A stretch of DNA of 64,000 nucleotides from Synechocystis sp. PCC 7509 (GTDB taxonomy: Bacteria > Cyanobacteriota > Cyanobacteriia > Cyanobacteriales > Chroococcidiopsidaceae). This document shows positions 46,257 to 56,118 of this stretch, in pieces (position 1 is the stretch's first letter; each line of letters begins with the position of its first letter). Both the position numbers and the translations under genes were made by a program. The notes under the pieces are model-generated. The model saw only the letters and a list, made by a program, of their open reading frames with translations. It was not told where the DNA came from and did no database searches. Location of the stretch: NCBI RefSeq assembly GCF_000332075.2, contig NZ_ALVU02000001.1:2368324-2432323 (forward strand). The letters run 5' to 3'.

Positions 46257-46626
46257 CATCACATCTGGATAATGAAAGGGTCCATTTTGAGAAATTCCTA
46301 CTTTAGCATCTGCCATAAAGACTTTACAGCCAGAACCCCGCAGGTGATTTTTTAGTGCAGAGGTGAGGTTTATAGCAATGGAGTTATGGGGTAAAATTCC
46401 CCCAGTCATAGCAAAGACTTCTCCATTTATATATTCATACTTAGGCGGCTGTAATTCTTCCCATGCCAAATACTCTGAAGGAGTCATCAATTGGGGATGT
46501 CTTTGAGCAATCATCAATAATTTATCCTTTTAAAAAAATTGACAAACTAATACCTTTAGTTTGTCATCAAAATAAAATTCAATTAAAGCGATCGCCTGCA
46601 ATTGACTTACTCTCCAATTAATATAT

Positions 46627-47268
46627 TTACTGTAAGTTAGCGGGTACAGTTTCCGGGACAGTCCAGTAATACACAGTATGCTGACGAGTTGGCCCTTGAA
46701 CTTGTACAACCCGATCTGGCTTCCATTCGCCCATATCAAAATCGTGGGAGACAATGCGTGTACCAGGTTTCAGTTGCCTAAATAACTGCGGGCGCAATTT
46801 AACATTAATATCTGGCAGCAAATAGAGTGTAACTACCGTAGCCTCACTCAAATCGGTCTTAAATAGGTCTTGTTGACGAAATTGAACGCGATCGGTTACT
46901 TTTGCCGCCTGAGCATTAGCGTTAGCTTCGCTAATCCGTTCAGGGTTGATATCTATACCTACTCCCCGCGTACCGTATTTTTGCGCCGCCGCAATCACAA
47001 TTCTTCCGTCACCACTACCAAGATCGTAGAGAACATCACCTTTTTTGACATTAGCTATTTGCAACATTTGAGTTACAACTTCGTCGGGTGTTGGTACGTA
47101 AGGAACATCTGGTTCGCGTTCGGGAGCTTCAACTTCAGTAGTAGCAGGAGTTTCAATTGTAGTCGGGCTTTGTTGGGCTTGAGCGTCAAAATCTCGTTGT
47201 TGGGTGCAGCCAGCAAACATTAAGCTACTAACACCGATTGCTACTACGAATAATTTTTTAAACTGCAT
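46627..47268 (-). CDS. Lipoprotein with class I SAM-dependent methyltransferase fold
   Basis: A 213-residue protein with a lipoprotein signal (FVVAIGVSSLMFAGC, lipid-modified Cys21). A methyltransferase domain follows: VLYDLGSGDGRIVIAAAQKYG is motif I, GVGIDINPERISEAN motif II, and TVVTLYLLPDINVKLRPQL a later strand. Finding an SAM-type domain outside the cytoplasm is odd; it may use another ligand. AGGAG precedes ATG 47268. A 22-bp gap to the permease gene upstream suggests a shared transcript. The product is not otherwise known to me. Confidence 0.8.
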   Translation of the reverse strand: MQFKKLFVVAIGVSSLMFAGCTQQRDFDAQAQQSPTTIETPATTEVEAPEREPDVPYVPTPDEVVTQMLQIANVKKGDVLYDLGSGDGRIVIAAAQKYGTRGVGIDINPERISEANANAQAAKVTDRVQFRQQDLFKTDLSEATVVTLYLLPDINVKLRPQLFRQLKPGTRIVSHDFDMGEWKPDRVVQVQGPTRQHTVYYWTVPETVPANLQ

Positions 47269-47290
47269 AATTTCTCCTGGTAAGAGTTGG

Positions 47291-48643
47291 TTAATTTTGA
47301 TAGGAAGAACGCCACAATAGCGGCAAACCAGCCACGACTACCGCCACGCCAAAAGCCGCCCCAATGCCTGTATAAACTAGGCTGGAATAGAGCAAGTAGC
47401 CGCAGACGAGGCAAAACAACATTGGCGTAATTGGATAAAAAGGAACGCGGAAAGGACGGGGAGTTTGAGGTTCTTTAGCTCGTAAAACAAATAGCGATAC
47501 TCCGCTCAAAAGAAAAAAGAACCAAAAAACCGGGGCGGTGTAATCTACCATTGTTGTAAAGCCTTTACGGGTAAAACTACCCAGCAATACCAAAGCTAAA
47601 GTAATCGCACCTTGGACGAGGAGGGCATTTTTGGGAGTGTTGGCGCGATTCCAGTGTCCCAAAAAAGAAAAGGTGCGAAAATCTTGCCCCAAAGCGTAGT
47701 TAGTCCGAGCGCCAGTAAAGATATTGGCGTTAGTTGCGCCCAAAGTTGCGATCGCAATTAGTAAGCTAATAAACAATGCTCCTGGTTGTCCAAAAGCACT
47801 ACGCATCAAATCGGCGGCGACAGCTTCTGATTGCGCCATTGCCGTTAATCCCAAGCCATGCAAGTAGGCAAAGTTGATTAACAAATAAATGGTAGTAATA
47901 ATGCCAATACTCCACATTAGCAACCGCACCATGTTCTTTTTGACGTTGTGCAACTCCGCAGATATGTAAGCTGCTTCATTCCAGCCGCCAAAGGAAAACA
48001 ATACAAAAACCATTGCCGAACCCCAGTTAGTTTGGGTGGTAGCGGGAGCAGTTACAGGTGGCACAGAGGGCGCAATAAAGGTAGCTCCGACGATAATTAC
48101 CAATAGCAAACCCAAGACTTTAGCGATACTCAGCCAGTTTTGCGCCCATTTTCCTTGCTCAACACCGACAATATTTAAACTTGTTAGCAAAATCACCGCC
48201 AGGGCTGCATAAATAGACGCTGAGTAGTCGCCAAGACGTAATAACTCGGAGGCATAATCGCCAAAAACAAAGGCAACTGTAGCAATAGAGCCAGTTTGAA
48301 TTACTGTCATCCGCGCCCAAGCAAATAGAAAAGCTACTTTAGAGCCAAAGGCACGCATAAAGTAATGATAATTGCCACCAGCATGAGGATAAGCTGTAGC
48401 TAATTCTCCGTAGCAAAGAGCGCCAATTAACGACATTACACCGCCCAAAAACCACGCTAGTAGCACCGCAGAATTACTACCTAAATTGCTGGCGACTATA
48501 GAGGGGGTTTGAAAAATCCCCACACCGATAACTAAACCAACAATTAGCGCTAACGCATCTCCCAGAGCGATCGCACTTTTGGGAGCGGCTACTTCACTTA
48601 AAACTACAGCCCCGTTTACACTATGCTCTGTGCGTTGTGCCAT
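47291..48643 (-). CDS. APC-family amino acid permease
   Basis: A 450-residue membrane transporter with about 12 hydrophobic helices of the amino acid-polyamine-organocation family. The first helix carries VIGVGIFQTPSIVA (the unwound GxG substrate region), and helix 6 has FVLFSFGGWNEAAYISAEL. The substrate could be an amino acid; the type resembles LAT/AGT-like members. ATG 48643 is chosen because GGGAGGTGG, read as codons in a longer frame from TTG 48655, is more likely its ribosome site. It is followed by the lipoprotein methyltransferase. Confidence 0.88.
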   Translation of the reverse strand: MAQRTEHSVNGAVVLSEVAAPKSAIALGDALALIVGLVIGVGIFQTPSIVASNLGSNSAVLLAWFLGGVMSLIGALCYGELATAYPHAGGNYHYFMRAFGSKVAFLFAWARMTVIQTGSIATVAFVFGDYASELLRLGDYSASIYAALAVILLTSLNIVGVEQGKWAQNWLSIAKVLGLLLVIIVGATFIAPSVPPVTAPATTQTNWGSAMVFVLFSFGGWNEAAYISAELHNVKKNMVRLLMWSIGIITTIYLLINFAYLHGLGLTAMAQSEAVAADLMRSAFGQPGALFISLLIAIATLGATNANIFTGARTNYALGQDFRTFSFLGHWNRANTPKNALLVQGAITLALVLLGSFTRKGFTTMVDYTAPVFWFFFLLSGVSLFVLRAKEPQTPRPFRVPFYPITPMLFCLVCGYLLYSSLVYTGIGAAFGVAVVVAGLPLLWRSSYQN

Positions 48644-48779
48644 TCCACCTCCCAATGTTTTTCTAAATGCTTGAAAATTTGCGATCGCACCAATGATTAT
48701 TTGCCCTCGTCAAAACTTTGACTTAAAATTAGTTTTGCAAATAAATGTGACCAGAAAGTGACAGCAGTTTTTACTCTAA

Positions 48780-49607
48780 TTACAGTCCTGAAAAGTTATA
48801 GCCAACGCCAAGTATTACCCCTACATCTGTTTCATCAACAAACCCGACATTCACTCCGGCTGTTGCTGTAAATTGGGAGTTTATAGGTACATCTATACCA
48901 CCTGTTAGTAGTACACCTACCTCAGTATCATCGCCTGTAGAAATTACTGCGCCACCGCCAATATAAGGAGCGACACTAAATCTAGTTATTTCCAAATTTT
49001 CGGCAGGAAAATCGACGGTTACAGGCAACAAAACCGATACATTATCACCAAATAAAACTGAAGGTCGTACTGACAAGTTTCGTGTTAAACCAACTTTGCT
49101 TAGGACACTAAAAGAACCTTCTCCTATACCTGTGTCACCGCCAATCCCAATGTTTCCACCAACCCCAATATAACTAGAACCAGAGCGAGTTGCTCTACCA
49201 GGATTAACACCGCCAAAAGGTGGATTACTACCATCAGAGGGCGGTGTTTGAGTTGACGGTGTTGTTGGCGTATAATCGCTCGGTGGTGTTTGAGTTGACG
49301 GTGCTGTCGGCGTACTATCGCTTGGTACAGTATTATCTAAGGGTGCTGTTTGTGTAGTATCGCTCGGTATAGTGTCATCTAAGGGTGCTGTTTGTGTAGT
49401 ATCGTTTTGGGGTGCAGAAAGTTGAGCCATAAAATTATAATCGGCATCTTTGCTCTCAAAACTTGGTTTAATTTCCTCTGTATTTTCGGCAATTATTAAT
49501 GTATTTCGTTCTGGTGATTCTGTAGTTTGAGCTTGGGCTGCAATCCCACTTAAAAATATAGAGGCGGTGGTCATACCAATTAACAAATAAACCTTTTTTA
49601 GACTCAT
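48780..49607 (-). CDS. Exported repeat-rich protein with C-terminal beta-barrel-like domain
   Basis: A 275-residue protein with a signal peptide (ending GIAAQAQ, about residue 27). A Thr/Pro/Asp-rich linker (about 68-130) follows, built of two classes of tandem repeats (TQTAPLDDTIPSD and STQTPPSDYTPTTP types). The C-terminal 135 residues are alternating hydrophobic strands with many glycines (SYIGVGGNIGIGGDTG ... GVILGVGYNF). This is the look of a small outer-membrane beta-barrel, though the last residue is not the classical Phe. Function is unknown. Confidence 0.65.
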   Translation of the reverse strand: MSLKKVYLLIGMTTASIFLSGIAAQAQTTESPERNTLIIAENTEEIKPSFESKDADYNFMAQLSAPQNDTTQTAPLDDTIPSDTTQTAPLDNTVPSDSTPTAPSTQTPPSDYTPTTPSTQTPPSDGSNPPFGGVNPGRATRSGSSYIGVGGNIGIGGDTGIGEGSFSVLSKVGLTRNLSVRPSVLFGDNVSVLLPVTVDFPAENLEITRFSVAPYIGGGAVISTGDDTEVGVLLTGGIDVPINSQFTATAGVNVGFVDETDVGVILGVGYNFSGL

Positions 49608-49838
49608 AGCGATCGCAACTCCTTACTGATAAACTAACAAAAGATTAAGGGCAATAATTTTTTTGGCTTCATTGCTTTCTGTTGCGATTTACTTCTAAAG
49701 ATAGAGGTAAAATTGCAATATAACAGTAGCGACAGCCGTTAAAAGATAGAGCCTTAAAAGTAATAGATTAAAAATAGTAATTATTTAATCTGTTACTTTT
49801 ATAGTGATCAACAAATGTGACCACAAAGTGACAAAAAC

Positions 49839-51098
49839 TTAAAATTTGGAACTAAGGGGCAATTTGATTTGAAAAGTAGAACCAAGCCCGACTTTACTAA
49901 CAACACTAATTTGCCCGTGATGAGCTTTAACAATTTGCTCGGCGATCGCAAGTCCCAAGCCAAAACCGCCACTAGCCTTGCTACGTTCCCCCTTCACGCG
50001 ATAAAATCGTTGAAAAATATGCGGCAAATGTTCCGAGGAAATGCCTACCCCACTATCGATAACTTGAATCAATCCTTGATGGGCTTGAATCGATAGTTTT
50101 AGCTGCACCGTACCGCCATCATCGGTATACTTGCAAGCATTATTAAGCAAATTCATGACTGCTTGACGAATCAAGTTTGCATCGGCTGTTATTTTTACTG
50201 GTTGCGGTGGGAAGTCGCTAATAAAATTTAGCTTTGGAGATGGAAATTTATCGGCAACTTCCGCTAATACAGCCCTTAAATCTACGTTGGACAAAGTTTC
50301 TGGGGGCAATTTTCCTTCATGACGCGCCAAAAATAACAATTGAGTGACAAGCATACTCATCAACTTAGCCGCCTCAACAATTTTTTCAAACCGTCTTTGC
50401 TGAGAATCATCTCCCGGAGGCGCAAGCAACCCCACTTGAGCATTACTAATGATTGCGGCTAAAGGATTACGCAACTCGTGAGAAGCATCCGCCGCAAAGC
50501 GCTGCAATTGGTCGTAAGATTGACGAATTGGTTGCATTGCAAGTCCCCCCAAAACCCAACCGACAAGGGCGATCGCCCCTAAAGTTCCCAGCACTACCAC
50601 TGTTAGAACTATTCGCAACTGATTTAAAGCTTCTCGAACCGATGTAAAGGCGATACCAACTTGAACGTAACCGATTAATAATTTATCTTGACGAACGGGT
50701 AGCGTTACCTCACGTACCCAATCATGACGATTTTTTGTTGGCTTAATTGTTTTAAATTCTAAGATTTTTTCTAACTTTTCTGGGGGAGCAGTACCGAAAA
50801 ACTGGACTATAAATCCTCTCTCGTTATACCACCGCGCATAAGTTATCGAACTATCCAAGGGTTCGGGATTATTACCCAACAACGGGACATTTTCTAAATT
50901 TACCTGTTTTTGATTTTTATAAAATTGCTGCTTGACACTAGCGGCCATGATTCTAGCTTTTTTGTAGAGTAAGCGATCGGTGGTTTCTAGTTGGTCTACA
51001 GCTTCAATGTAATAAATTAAGGAGGCAAAAATAATTACAATGCTGCCCATAGACAGAGTAAACCAACAAGCTAAGTTTTGACGGCTACGATTGAACAT
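49839..51098 (-). CDS. Sensor histidine kinase (RppB/NrsS-like)
   Basis: A 419-residue membrane kinase. Two membrane segments (about 11-34 and 168-190) flank a periplasmic domain of about 130 residues. The H-box is [20 protein letters not shown], the N-box [10 protein letters not shown], and the G-boxes VIDSGVGIS and [17 protein letters not shown] 51098 (MFNRSRQN) is preferred; it overlaps the response regulator stop by 14 bp, so the pair is translationally coupled. The layout resembles the cyanobacterial RppA/RppB (NrsR/NrsS) pair that responds to redox or nickel, but no nickel exporter is adjacent. Confidence 0.88.
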   Translation of the reverse strand: MFNRSRQNLACWFTLSMGSIVIIFASLIYYIEAVDQLETTDRLLYKKARIMAASVKQQFYKNQKQVNLENVPLLGNNPEPLDSSITYARWYNERGFIVQFFGTAPPEKLEKILEFKTIKPTKNRHDWVREVTLPVRQDKLLIGYVQVGIAFTSVREALNQLRIVLTVVVLGTLGAIALVGWVLGGLAMQPIRQSYDQLQRFAADASHELRNPLAAIISNAQVGLLAPPGDDSQQRRFEKIVEAAKLMSMLVTQLLFLARHEGKLPPETLSNVDLRAVLAEVADKFPSPKLNFISDFPPQPVKITADANLIRQAVMNLLNNACKYTDDGGTVQLKLSIQAHQGLIQVIDSGVGISSEHLPHIFQRFYRVKGERSKASGGFGLGLAIAEQIVKAHHGQISVVSKVGLGSTFQIKLPLSSKF

Positions 51099-51768
51099 GA
51101 GGAGTTTGGAAGCGATAACCCATCCCGTAAATAGTCTCAATCCAATCGGTAGCATCTAACGATTGCAGACGTTGGCGCAACCTTTTAACTAAAGTAGTTA
51201 CTGCATTGCTTTCCGGCTCTGTACCCCATTCCCATAGAGCGTCTTCAATGCGATTGCGGCTTAAAACTTGTCCTGGATGACGAAAAAAATATTCTAGTAA
51301 CTGAAACTCCCGCGCTGTAAGTTGTACCTTATTTATGTCCCGCTCTACAGTAAGAGTATTCAAGTTTAGGCGCAATTTACCTACTGTAAGCATATCTGCT
51401 TGTAAAACAGGCGATCGCCTCCCTAACGCTCTTACCCGCGCTAAAAGTTCGATTAAATCGGTAGGTTTAACTAAATAATCATCCGCACCCGCATCTAAAC
51501 CAGTAACTTTATCTGTAGTAGTATCTTTAGCAGTGAGCATAAGTACGGGTGCAGTTTTCCCTAAACTTCGATACTGACGACACAAGCTCAAACCGCTAAT
51601 ATTAGGCAACATCCAGTCTAAAATCAGCAAATCGTATTCTTTTTGAGATAGCAGCCATTGCGCCGTTTCTCCATCTTCCAGCCCGTCTACAATATGTCCA
51701 GATTGCAATAAAACTGTCTGGATTGGTTCTAATTGGGCGGGGTCATCTTCTACGAGTAAGATTCTCAT
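51085..51768 (-). CDS. OmpR-family response regulator (RppA/NrsR-like)
   Basis: A 227-residue DNA-binding regulator. The receiver has the acidic pair in VEDDPAQ, phospho-acceptor Asp in [13 protein letters not shown], and lysine in [10 protein letters not shown]. The winged-helix domain follows with [30 protein letters not shown] and [15 protein letters not shown] 51768 starts at MRILLVEDD; an upstream in-frame GTG at 51783 adds five residues. It overlaps the histidine kinase gene by 14 bp. Confidence 0.92.
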   Translation of the reverse strand: MRILLVEDDPAQLEPIQTVLLQSGHIVDGLEDGETAQWLLSQKEYDLLILDWMLPNISGLSLCRQYRSLGKTAPVLMLTAKDTTTDKVTGLDAGADDYLVKPTDLIELLARVRALGRRSPVLQADMLTVGKLRLNLNTLTVERDINKVQLTAREFQLLEYFFRHPGQVLSRNRIEDALWEWGTEPESNAVTTLVKRLRQRLQSLDATDWIETIYGMGYRFQTPHVQS

Positions 51769-52027
51769 GCTGACCGACTTCACTATTTTCTAATTTTTAT
51801 GCTAGAAAAGCTAAAGCCATTTGTACGTCTTCCAGTAGTAAGAATCCTCAAGAAATAATTGAGAATGCCGCGATCGCCAATGCAAATTGTTATTACTTTC
51901 GGGCGATGACTAAAAAATATGTTTTCTATGAGTGCAGCAATCGACCGGAAAAAGTGCAGATGAATTTTTTAAAGAAGTGGTAAAATAGGAAGTTCATCAA
52001 AATAATACCCCTAAAATCACCCCGAAC

Positions 52028-52291
52028 ATGGTCAAACTGCGATTAAAGCGCTTTGGAAAAAAACGCGAAGCAAGTTACCGGATAGTAGCAATCAATAGTC
52101 GCGATCGCCGCGATGGTCGTCCTCTAGAAGAACTAGGCTTTTATAATCCCCGCACCGATGAAGTAAAATTAGACGTTCCGGGAATTATTCGTAGACTCTC
52201 TCAAGGCGCTCAACCATCGGAAACCGTGCGTAGTATTTTACGCAAAGCTAATGTTTTTGAACAAATCAGTGCCTCAACTTCTCAACAATAA
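52028..52291 (+). CDS. rpsP: Ribosomal protein bS16
   Basis: An 87-residue small-subunit assembly protein. [41 protein letters not shown] and [17 protein letters not shown] are the full family pattern. It begins a plus-strand group rpsP-khpA-phoH, with khpA starting 10 bp after the stop. Confidence 0.97.
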   Translation: MVKLRLKRFGKKREASYRIVAINSRDRRDGRPLEELGFYNPRTDEVKLDVPGIIRRLSQGAQPSETVRSILRKANVFEQISASTSQQ

Positions 52292-52301
52292 CTCAACAAA
52301 A

Positions 52302-52682
52302 ATGCCCGATTATCCTGGCTTAGTGCGCTTTCTCATTGAGCCATTTTTAGAATCTACTGCCTCAATAAGTATCGATTGCGAAACTTCCGAAAATGCCGCC
52401 AGAGTTTGGATTCGCATCGCTTTTGAAGGAGAAGACAAAGGGCGAGTTTTTGGTCGTGGCGGGCGCAATATTCAAGCAATTAAGACATTAGTAGCGGCGG
52501 CGGCAGCCTGTGCTGGTCATTCAGCCTACTTAGATGTTTATGGTAGCTCTCCCTCTAACTCCTTCGAGGGAGAAATTGGAGAGCGAGAAAATTCCCCAAG
52601 AGCTAGAGAACCGCAGCGCGAAAGCGCCCCCAAGCCCGCAATTAAGCTTCGTCCTCGCTTAAATTTGGATGGTGACAGTTAA
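52302..52682 (+). CDS. KH-domain RNA-binding protein (KhpA-like)
   Basis: A 126-residue protein with a KH domain at about 35-75, whose GxxG loop is in GRVFGRGGRNIQAIKTLVAAA. It belongs to the YlqC/KhpA group that lies beside rpsP in many bacteria. KhpA proteins bind RNA and influence cell division and small RNAs. ATG 52302 (MPDYPGLVRFLIEPFL) is the family start. The C-terminal 45 residues (PSNSFEGEIGERENSP...) are low-complexity, and the DNA there contains palindromic arms, unlike the compact bacterial versions. Confidence 0.88.
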   Translation: MPDYPGLVRFLIEPFLESTASISIDCETSENAARVWIRIAFEGEDKGRVFGRGGRNIQAIKTLVAAAAACAGHSAYLDVYGSSPSNSFEGEIGERENSPRAREPQRESAPKPAIKLRPRLNLDGDS

Positions 52683-52775
52683 TTAACGGTTAGCTTGCAT
52701 TTTTAGGCGTTGCAAGCTAACTGCCAAAAACCTTTTGGCTTAGTAGCAATTACAATCTTTATCATAAAAATATTT

Positions 52776-53729
52776 ATGGCAGAAGCATCGACGATTCAAC
52801 TGCCGAGCGTTGAAAGTGCGATCGCCTTATCGGGAGAACGCGAAGAAAATCTCAAAGCGATCGCTAGGCAAACCGGAGCGTTGCTGGTACTGCACGGGCA
52901 AGAATTGTATATTTCGGGAACCCAGCCGCAAGTTGAACTAAGTTGTAAATTGGTGCGGAGTCTTGAATACTTATGGATTAAAGGCAAAAGTATTTCACAA
53001 GCAGATATTTTGACTGCTAGGCAAGCTTTGGATACCGAGCGCCAAGCGGAATTGCAAGATTTGCAGCGAGATGTTGTAGCTAAAACCCGTAAGGGTGAAG
53101 AAATCCGCGCTAAAACTTTTCGGCAAAGGCAATATATTCGCGCTCTTAATCACAACGATTTAATTTTTTGCTCCGGGCCTGCGGGTACGGGTAAAACCTT
53201 TCTCGCTGTAGTTGTTGCCATGCAAGCACTTTTAGCCAACAAGTACGATCGCATAATTTTAACTCGTCCGGCGGTAGAAGCAGGGGAAAAACTCGGCTTT
53301 TTGCCAGGAGACTTGCAGCAAAAAGTTAATCCTTATCTGCGTCCGCTTTACGATGCGATTAATGAATTTATCGATCCTGAGAAAGTCCCAAGTTTGATGG
53401 AGCGCGGCGTAATTGAAGTAGCTCCTTTAGCTTATATGCGCGGTCGCACTCTCAACAATGCTTTTATAATTGTAGACGAAGCCCAAAATACTACACCTTC
53501 TCAAATGAAAATGGTGCTGACTCGTTTGGGTTATCGTTCGCGGATGGTAGTAACGGGGGATATGACGCAGACGGATTTACCTTTAAATCAACAGTCAGGA
53601 TTAGCTGTATCTTTAAAAATTCTGCAAAATGTGGAAGGTATTGCTTTTTGCGAATTTTCTCAAAAAGATGTTGTCCGTCACCCTTTGGTACAAAGAATTG
53701 TTGCTGCTTACGAACACTACGAGAAATAA
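52776..53729 (+). CDS. PhoH-family ATPase
   Basis: A 317-residue protein of the PhoH/PhoL family. Walker A is FCSGPAGTGKTFLAVVVA, Walker B is AFIIVDEAQNTTPSQMKMVLTRLG, and ARVVTGD-like TGDMTQTDLP follows. A type of KH-like N-terminal region (residues 10-60) precedes it. PhoH ATPases are linked to phosphate-starvation response and RNA metabolism, and PhoH/PhoL sits with ybeY in many genomes. ATG 52776 (MAEASTIQLPS) is preferred over the frame start at 52710. Confidence 0.92.
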   Translation: MAEASTIQLPSVESAIALSGEREENLKAIARQTGALLVLHGQELYISGTQPQVELSCKLVRSLEYLWIKGKSISQADILTARQALDTERQAELQDLQRDVVAKTRKGEEIRAKTFRQRQYIRALNHNDLIFCSGPAGTGKTFLAVVVAMQALLANKYDRIILTRPAVEAGEKLGFLPGDLQQKVNPYLRPLYDAINEFIDPEKVPSLMERGVIEVAPLAYMRGRTLNNAFIIVDEAQNTTPSQMKMVLTRLGYRSRMVVTGDMTQTDLPLNQQSGLAVSLKILQNVEGIAFCEFSQKDVVRHPLVQRIVAAYEHYEK

Positions 53730-53766
53730 CGATTTTAATTATTTGCGTAATTGAAGGTGTAAAGGT

Positions 53767-56118
53767 TTACTCAAGAATTTTAATCTTTTCCTTTAGCACC
53801 TTTTCAACTTGTTTTGGGGCTTGCATATTTGTGAATAGTTGAATTGCCTGGTTGAAGTTTGTAATACTTTCATCTTGCTTATTCATTTTTTTATAAGTCA
53901 ATCCTAATTGAAAGTAAGCTTCTGCTAAGTCGCATTTTGCCCCAATACTTTCCAACAAAGTTATTGCTTCTAAATGTTGCTGAATGGCTATTACAAATAA
54001 TTTTTTTCGCCTGTTTATTTCTGCTAAAGCGTTAAGGGTTTTTGCTTGTACTTGTGTATAATGACTTTCTTGAGCAAAAAATAAGGCTCGATGATACATC
54101 TCATCTGCTTTTTCAAATTCTTTCAAATTAACGTAGGTTTGACCGATTAATTGAAGAAAATAAGCAAATCTGCCTGTATATTCTGGTACTTCTTTAGTTA
54201 AAATAGCTTGGTAAATAGGCTCTAATAAAAAACAAGATTTTTTGCTACAACCTAAATAAGAATTTATCAATGCCAAACAAACAGTTGCTTTTTCTGCCCA
54301 ACGATGATGAGGAGTATCTTTAGCAAGAGCGATCGCATTCTGAAATAAGTCTGCGGCGGCGGTTAATTCCCATAAATCTATTTTGTATAAACCAATGCTT
54401 AATAGAGAATCAATCTCAATCATTTTTAAGCAATAAATAGTATGTTGACTAGGAGGCAAAGCCAGAGATGTTAAATTTTGGGTTGCTAAAGTAATCGCTT
54501 TTTCTTGGCAATCGATAGCTTGATGAATGTTGCCGACAATCCAGTAAAGATCGCCCAAAATGTTGTACATTTCGCTGAGATGGCGATCGCCGGAAATTCT
54601 ATTAATTACTCCCGTAATGGCAGCTAACACGGGTTGCAGCAAACCCAAGCGATACAAAGTGCTACCCAAAGGTAAATACTGTCGCCATTGATTATTTCTA
54701 GTTTTTAAAATTACCTTAGCGGCTTTGTTAAAATCAGCAACAGCGATGTAGTGATAGTAAGCTTCCAATGCTTGCAAGCCATCTTTAATCGTCTCAATAG
54801 TCTCGATGCTATTTGTCCAAAATTCTGCGGCTTTGTGATTTACAGTTACCCACTCATCGCTAGTTCGCAATTGAGAAATCGCTTCAGCGCGAATTACTGG
54901 GTGCAAGTAATATTCATTGCGATCGCATTCCAACAAAGAGCGATTGCGTAAAGAGTTAATAATCTGTCTTTGCTCAAAAGTTGGTACATCCCAAAGCAAA
55001 GCTAAAACTCCTTGAATAGGGATTTTTGCCACATCTTGATAGCGATAGCACCCCAAACGGCAAAATAAGCGATAAGCTTGCGGATCGATGCTTTTTAGGC
55101 GGTTGACTTGACTTGAGACTAAATTTTTTAAATCTGTTGGAATTAATAAGTCTTCGTGGTTTTCTTGCCAATAGGCGATCGCATCCCCAGCAAAATCAGC
55201 TTGAATCGTACCGCACAGTATACCCATTGCTTTAGCATTGCCACCATAAGCAGCATGGATTTTTTGTAAAGTCGCAAGATCGATATTAGTTCCCTGAATA
55301 CTAAAAAACTGCTGCCAAGATTCTTGAGTTAAACTCGGCAAGCGATAGTGTTCAATATTAATGCTAGGTTCGCAGAGGCGATCACGGCTGGTAATTAGCA
55401 CCGTAGCTTGTACTCTAGAATCCGTCAAAACTCGCAATAGGTCTACATAGCTGCGGTGCGGGGAAATAAACTGTCCTTGGCGATCTAAAGCTGGTTCTAA
55501 GTTATCGATTAAGATGCCAATTTTCCGAGTTTGCAGTTGCTTTTTAAGTCGTGCTAAGTTAACGCCAAATTCAACGCCAGACTCCTGTTGTAAATCTTGC
55601 TTTAGCCATTCTTCTACTACTCGTTCCGCCGAAGTAATGTTTTGCGTCTCCTTTGCCATCAAAAGCTCTAAAACAACCTCAAAGCCTTGATGTAGATATT
55701 GTTGAGCTAAAGTTGTTTTGCCTAAACCGCCTTCACCTTGAATAACGATCGCTTTGTTGCCGCGATCGCTTAAATTATTGAGATGGGCGATCGCCTCAGC
55801 GCGTCCAATGAAATTATTACTTTTGGGCTGGATTTGATGGGTTACTGGGCGATCAAAGGAGTGCAAATATCTTTCTACGACACTGCGAAAGCTGATTTTG
55901 GTAATTTTTTCTCCCAATTCTCTTGAGAGCAATTTCCACAACTCGGAGCTAATATCTTTGATATGCCCTTCGGTGTAGCCGTAGTATTCGGCAATTTCTA
56001 AATATTTTCGTCCCTGCCAAACTTGCTGAAGAATAGTTCGTTGCAGTTGTGAAAGGCGTTCCCCAGTCTTCGTTAAAACTAAACTATCTACCCATATCAA
56101 TGCTGCTTCAGCGTCCAT
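53767..56118 (-). CDS. STAND-type NB-ARC ATPase with N-terminal HTH-like domain and TPRs
   Basis: A 783-residue signal-transduction ATPase. Residues 1-85 form a helical domain like the N-terminal HTH seen in cyanobacterial vWA-MoxR-associated proteins (QRTILQQVWQGRKYLEIAEYYGY). The NB-ARC domain follows with Walker A GEGGLGKTT (128-136), Walker B IGILIDNLEPAL and sensor VLITSRDRL. The last 300 residues are TPR-like repeats (QPVLAAIT ... EAYFQLGLTYKKMNKQDES). STAND proteins act as ligand-triggered switches in regulation or antiviral defence. No effector domain is visible, and no defence neighbours are present. Confidence 0.82.
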   Translation of the reverse strand: MDAEAALIWVDSLVLTKTGERLSQLQRTILQQVWQGRKYLEIAEYYGYTEGHIKDISSELWKLLSRELGEKITKISFRSVVERYLHSFDRPVTHQIQPKSNNFIGRAEAIAHLNNLSDRGNKAIVIQGEGGLGKTTLAQQYLHQGFEVVLELLMAKETQNITSAERVVEEWLKQDLQQESGVEFGVNLARLKKQLQTRKIGILIDNLEPALDRQGQFISPHRSYVDLLRVLTDSRVQATVLITSRDRLCEPSINIEHYRLPSLTQESWQQFFSIQGTNIDLATLQKIHAAYGGNAKAMGILCGTIQADFAGDAIAYWQENHEDLLIPTDLKNLVSSQVNRLKSIDPQAYRLFCRLGCYRYQDVAKIPIQGVLALLWDVPTFEQRQIINSLRNRSLLECDRNEYYLHPVIRAEAISQLRTSDEWVTVNHKAAEFWTNSIETIETIKDGLQALEAYYHYIAVADFNKAAKVILKTRNNQWRQYLPLGSTLYRLGLLQPVLAAITGVINRISGDRHLSEMYNILGDLYWIVGNIHQAIDCQEKAITLATQNLTSLALPPSQHTIYCLKMIEIDSLLSIGLYKIDLWELTAAADLFQNAIALAKDTPHHRWAEKATVCLALINSYLGCSKKSCFLLEPIYQAILTKEVPEYTGRFAYFLQLIGQTYVNLKEFEKADEMYHRALFFAQESHYTQVQAKTLNALAEINRRKKLFVIAIQQHLEAITLLESIGAKCDLAEAYFQLGLTYKKMNKQDESITNFNQAIQLFTNMQAPKQVEKVLKEKIKILE

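Larger units (their letters stand above)
45560..46517 (-). pseudogene. Uma2 family (DUF820) gene interrupted by a 337-bp insertion
   Basis: The N-terminal part (46517-46257, 87 codons: MTPSEYLAWEELQPPKYEY... FHYPDVM) and the C-terminal part (45919-45560, 119 codons plus stop: VTCDQSDRTARK... LIMEVLSP) are halves of one Uma2 protein. Joining 46257 to 45919 gives one uninterrupted frame of 206 codons that reads YPDVMVTCDQSDR across the junction, the expected Uma2 core. The insertion puts a stop shortly after entry (about 16 foreign codons). The C-terminal half alone has no good start. The disruption looks recent because both halves are intact. Confidence 0.9.

Noticed and set aside
46530-46754. 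74-codon frame overlapping the lipoprotein methyltransferase gene
   Set aside because: It overlaps the end of that gene in another frame on the same strand, with no start signal or recognisable motif.
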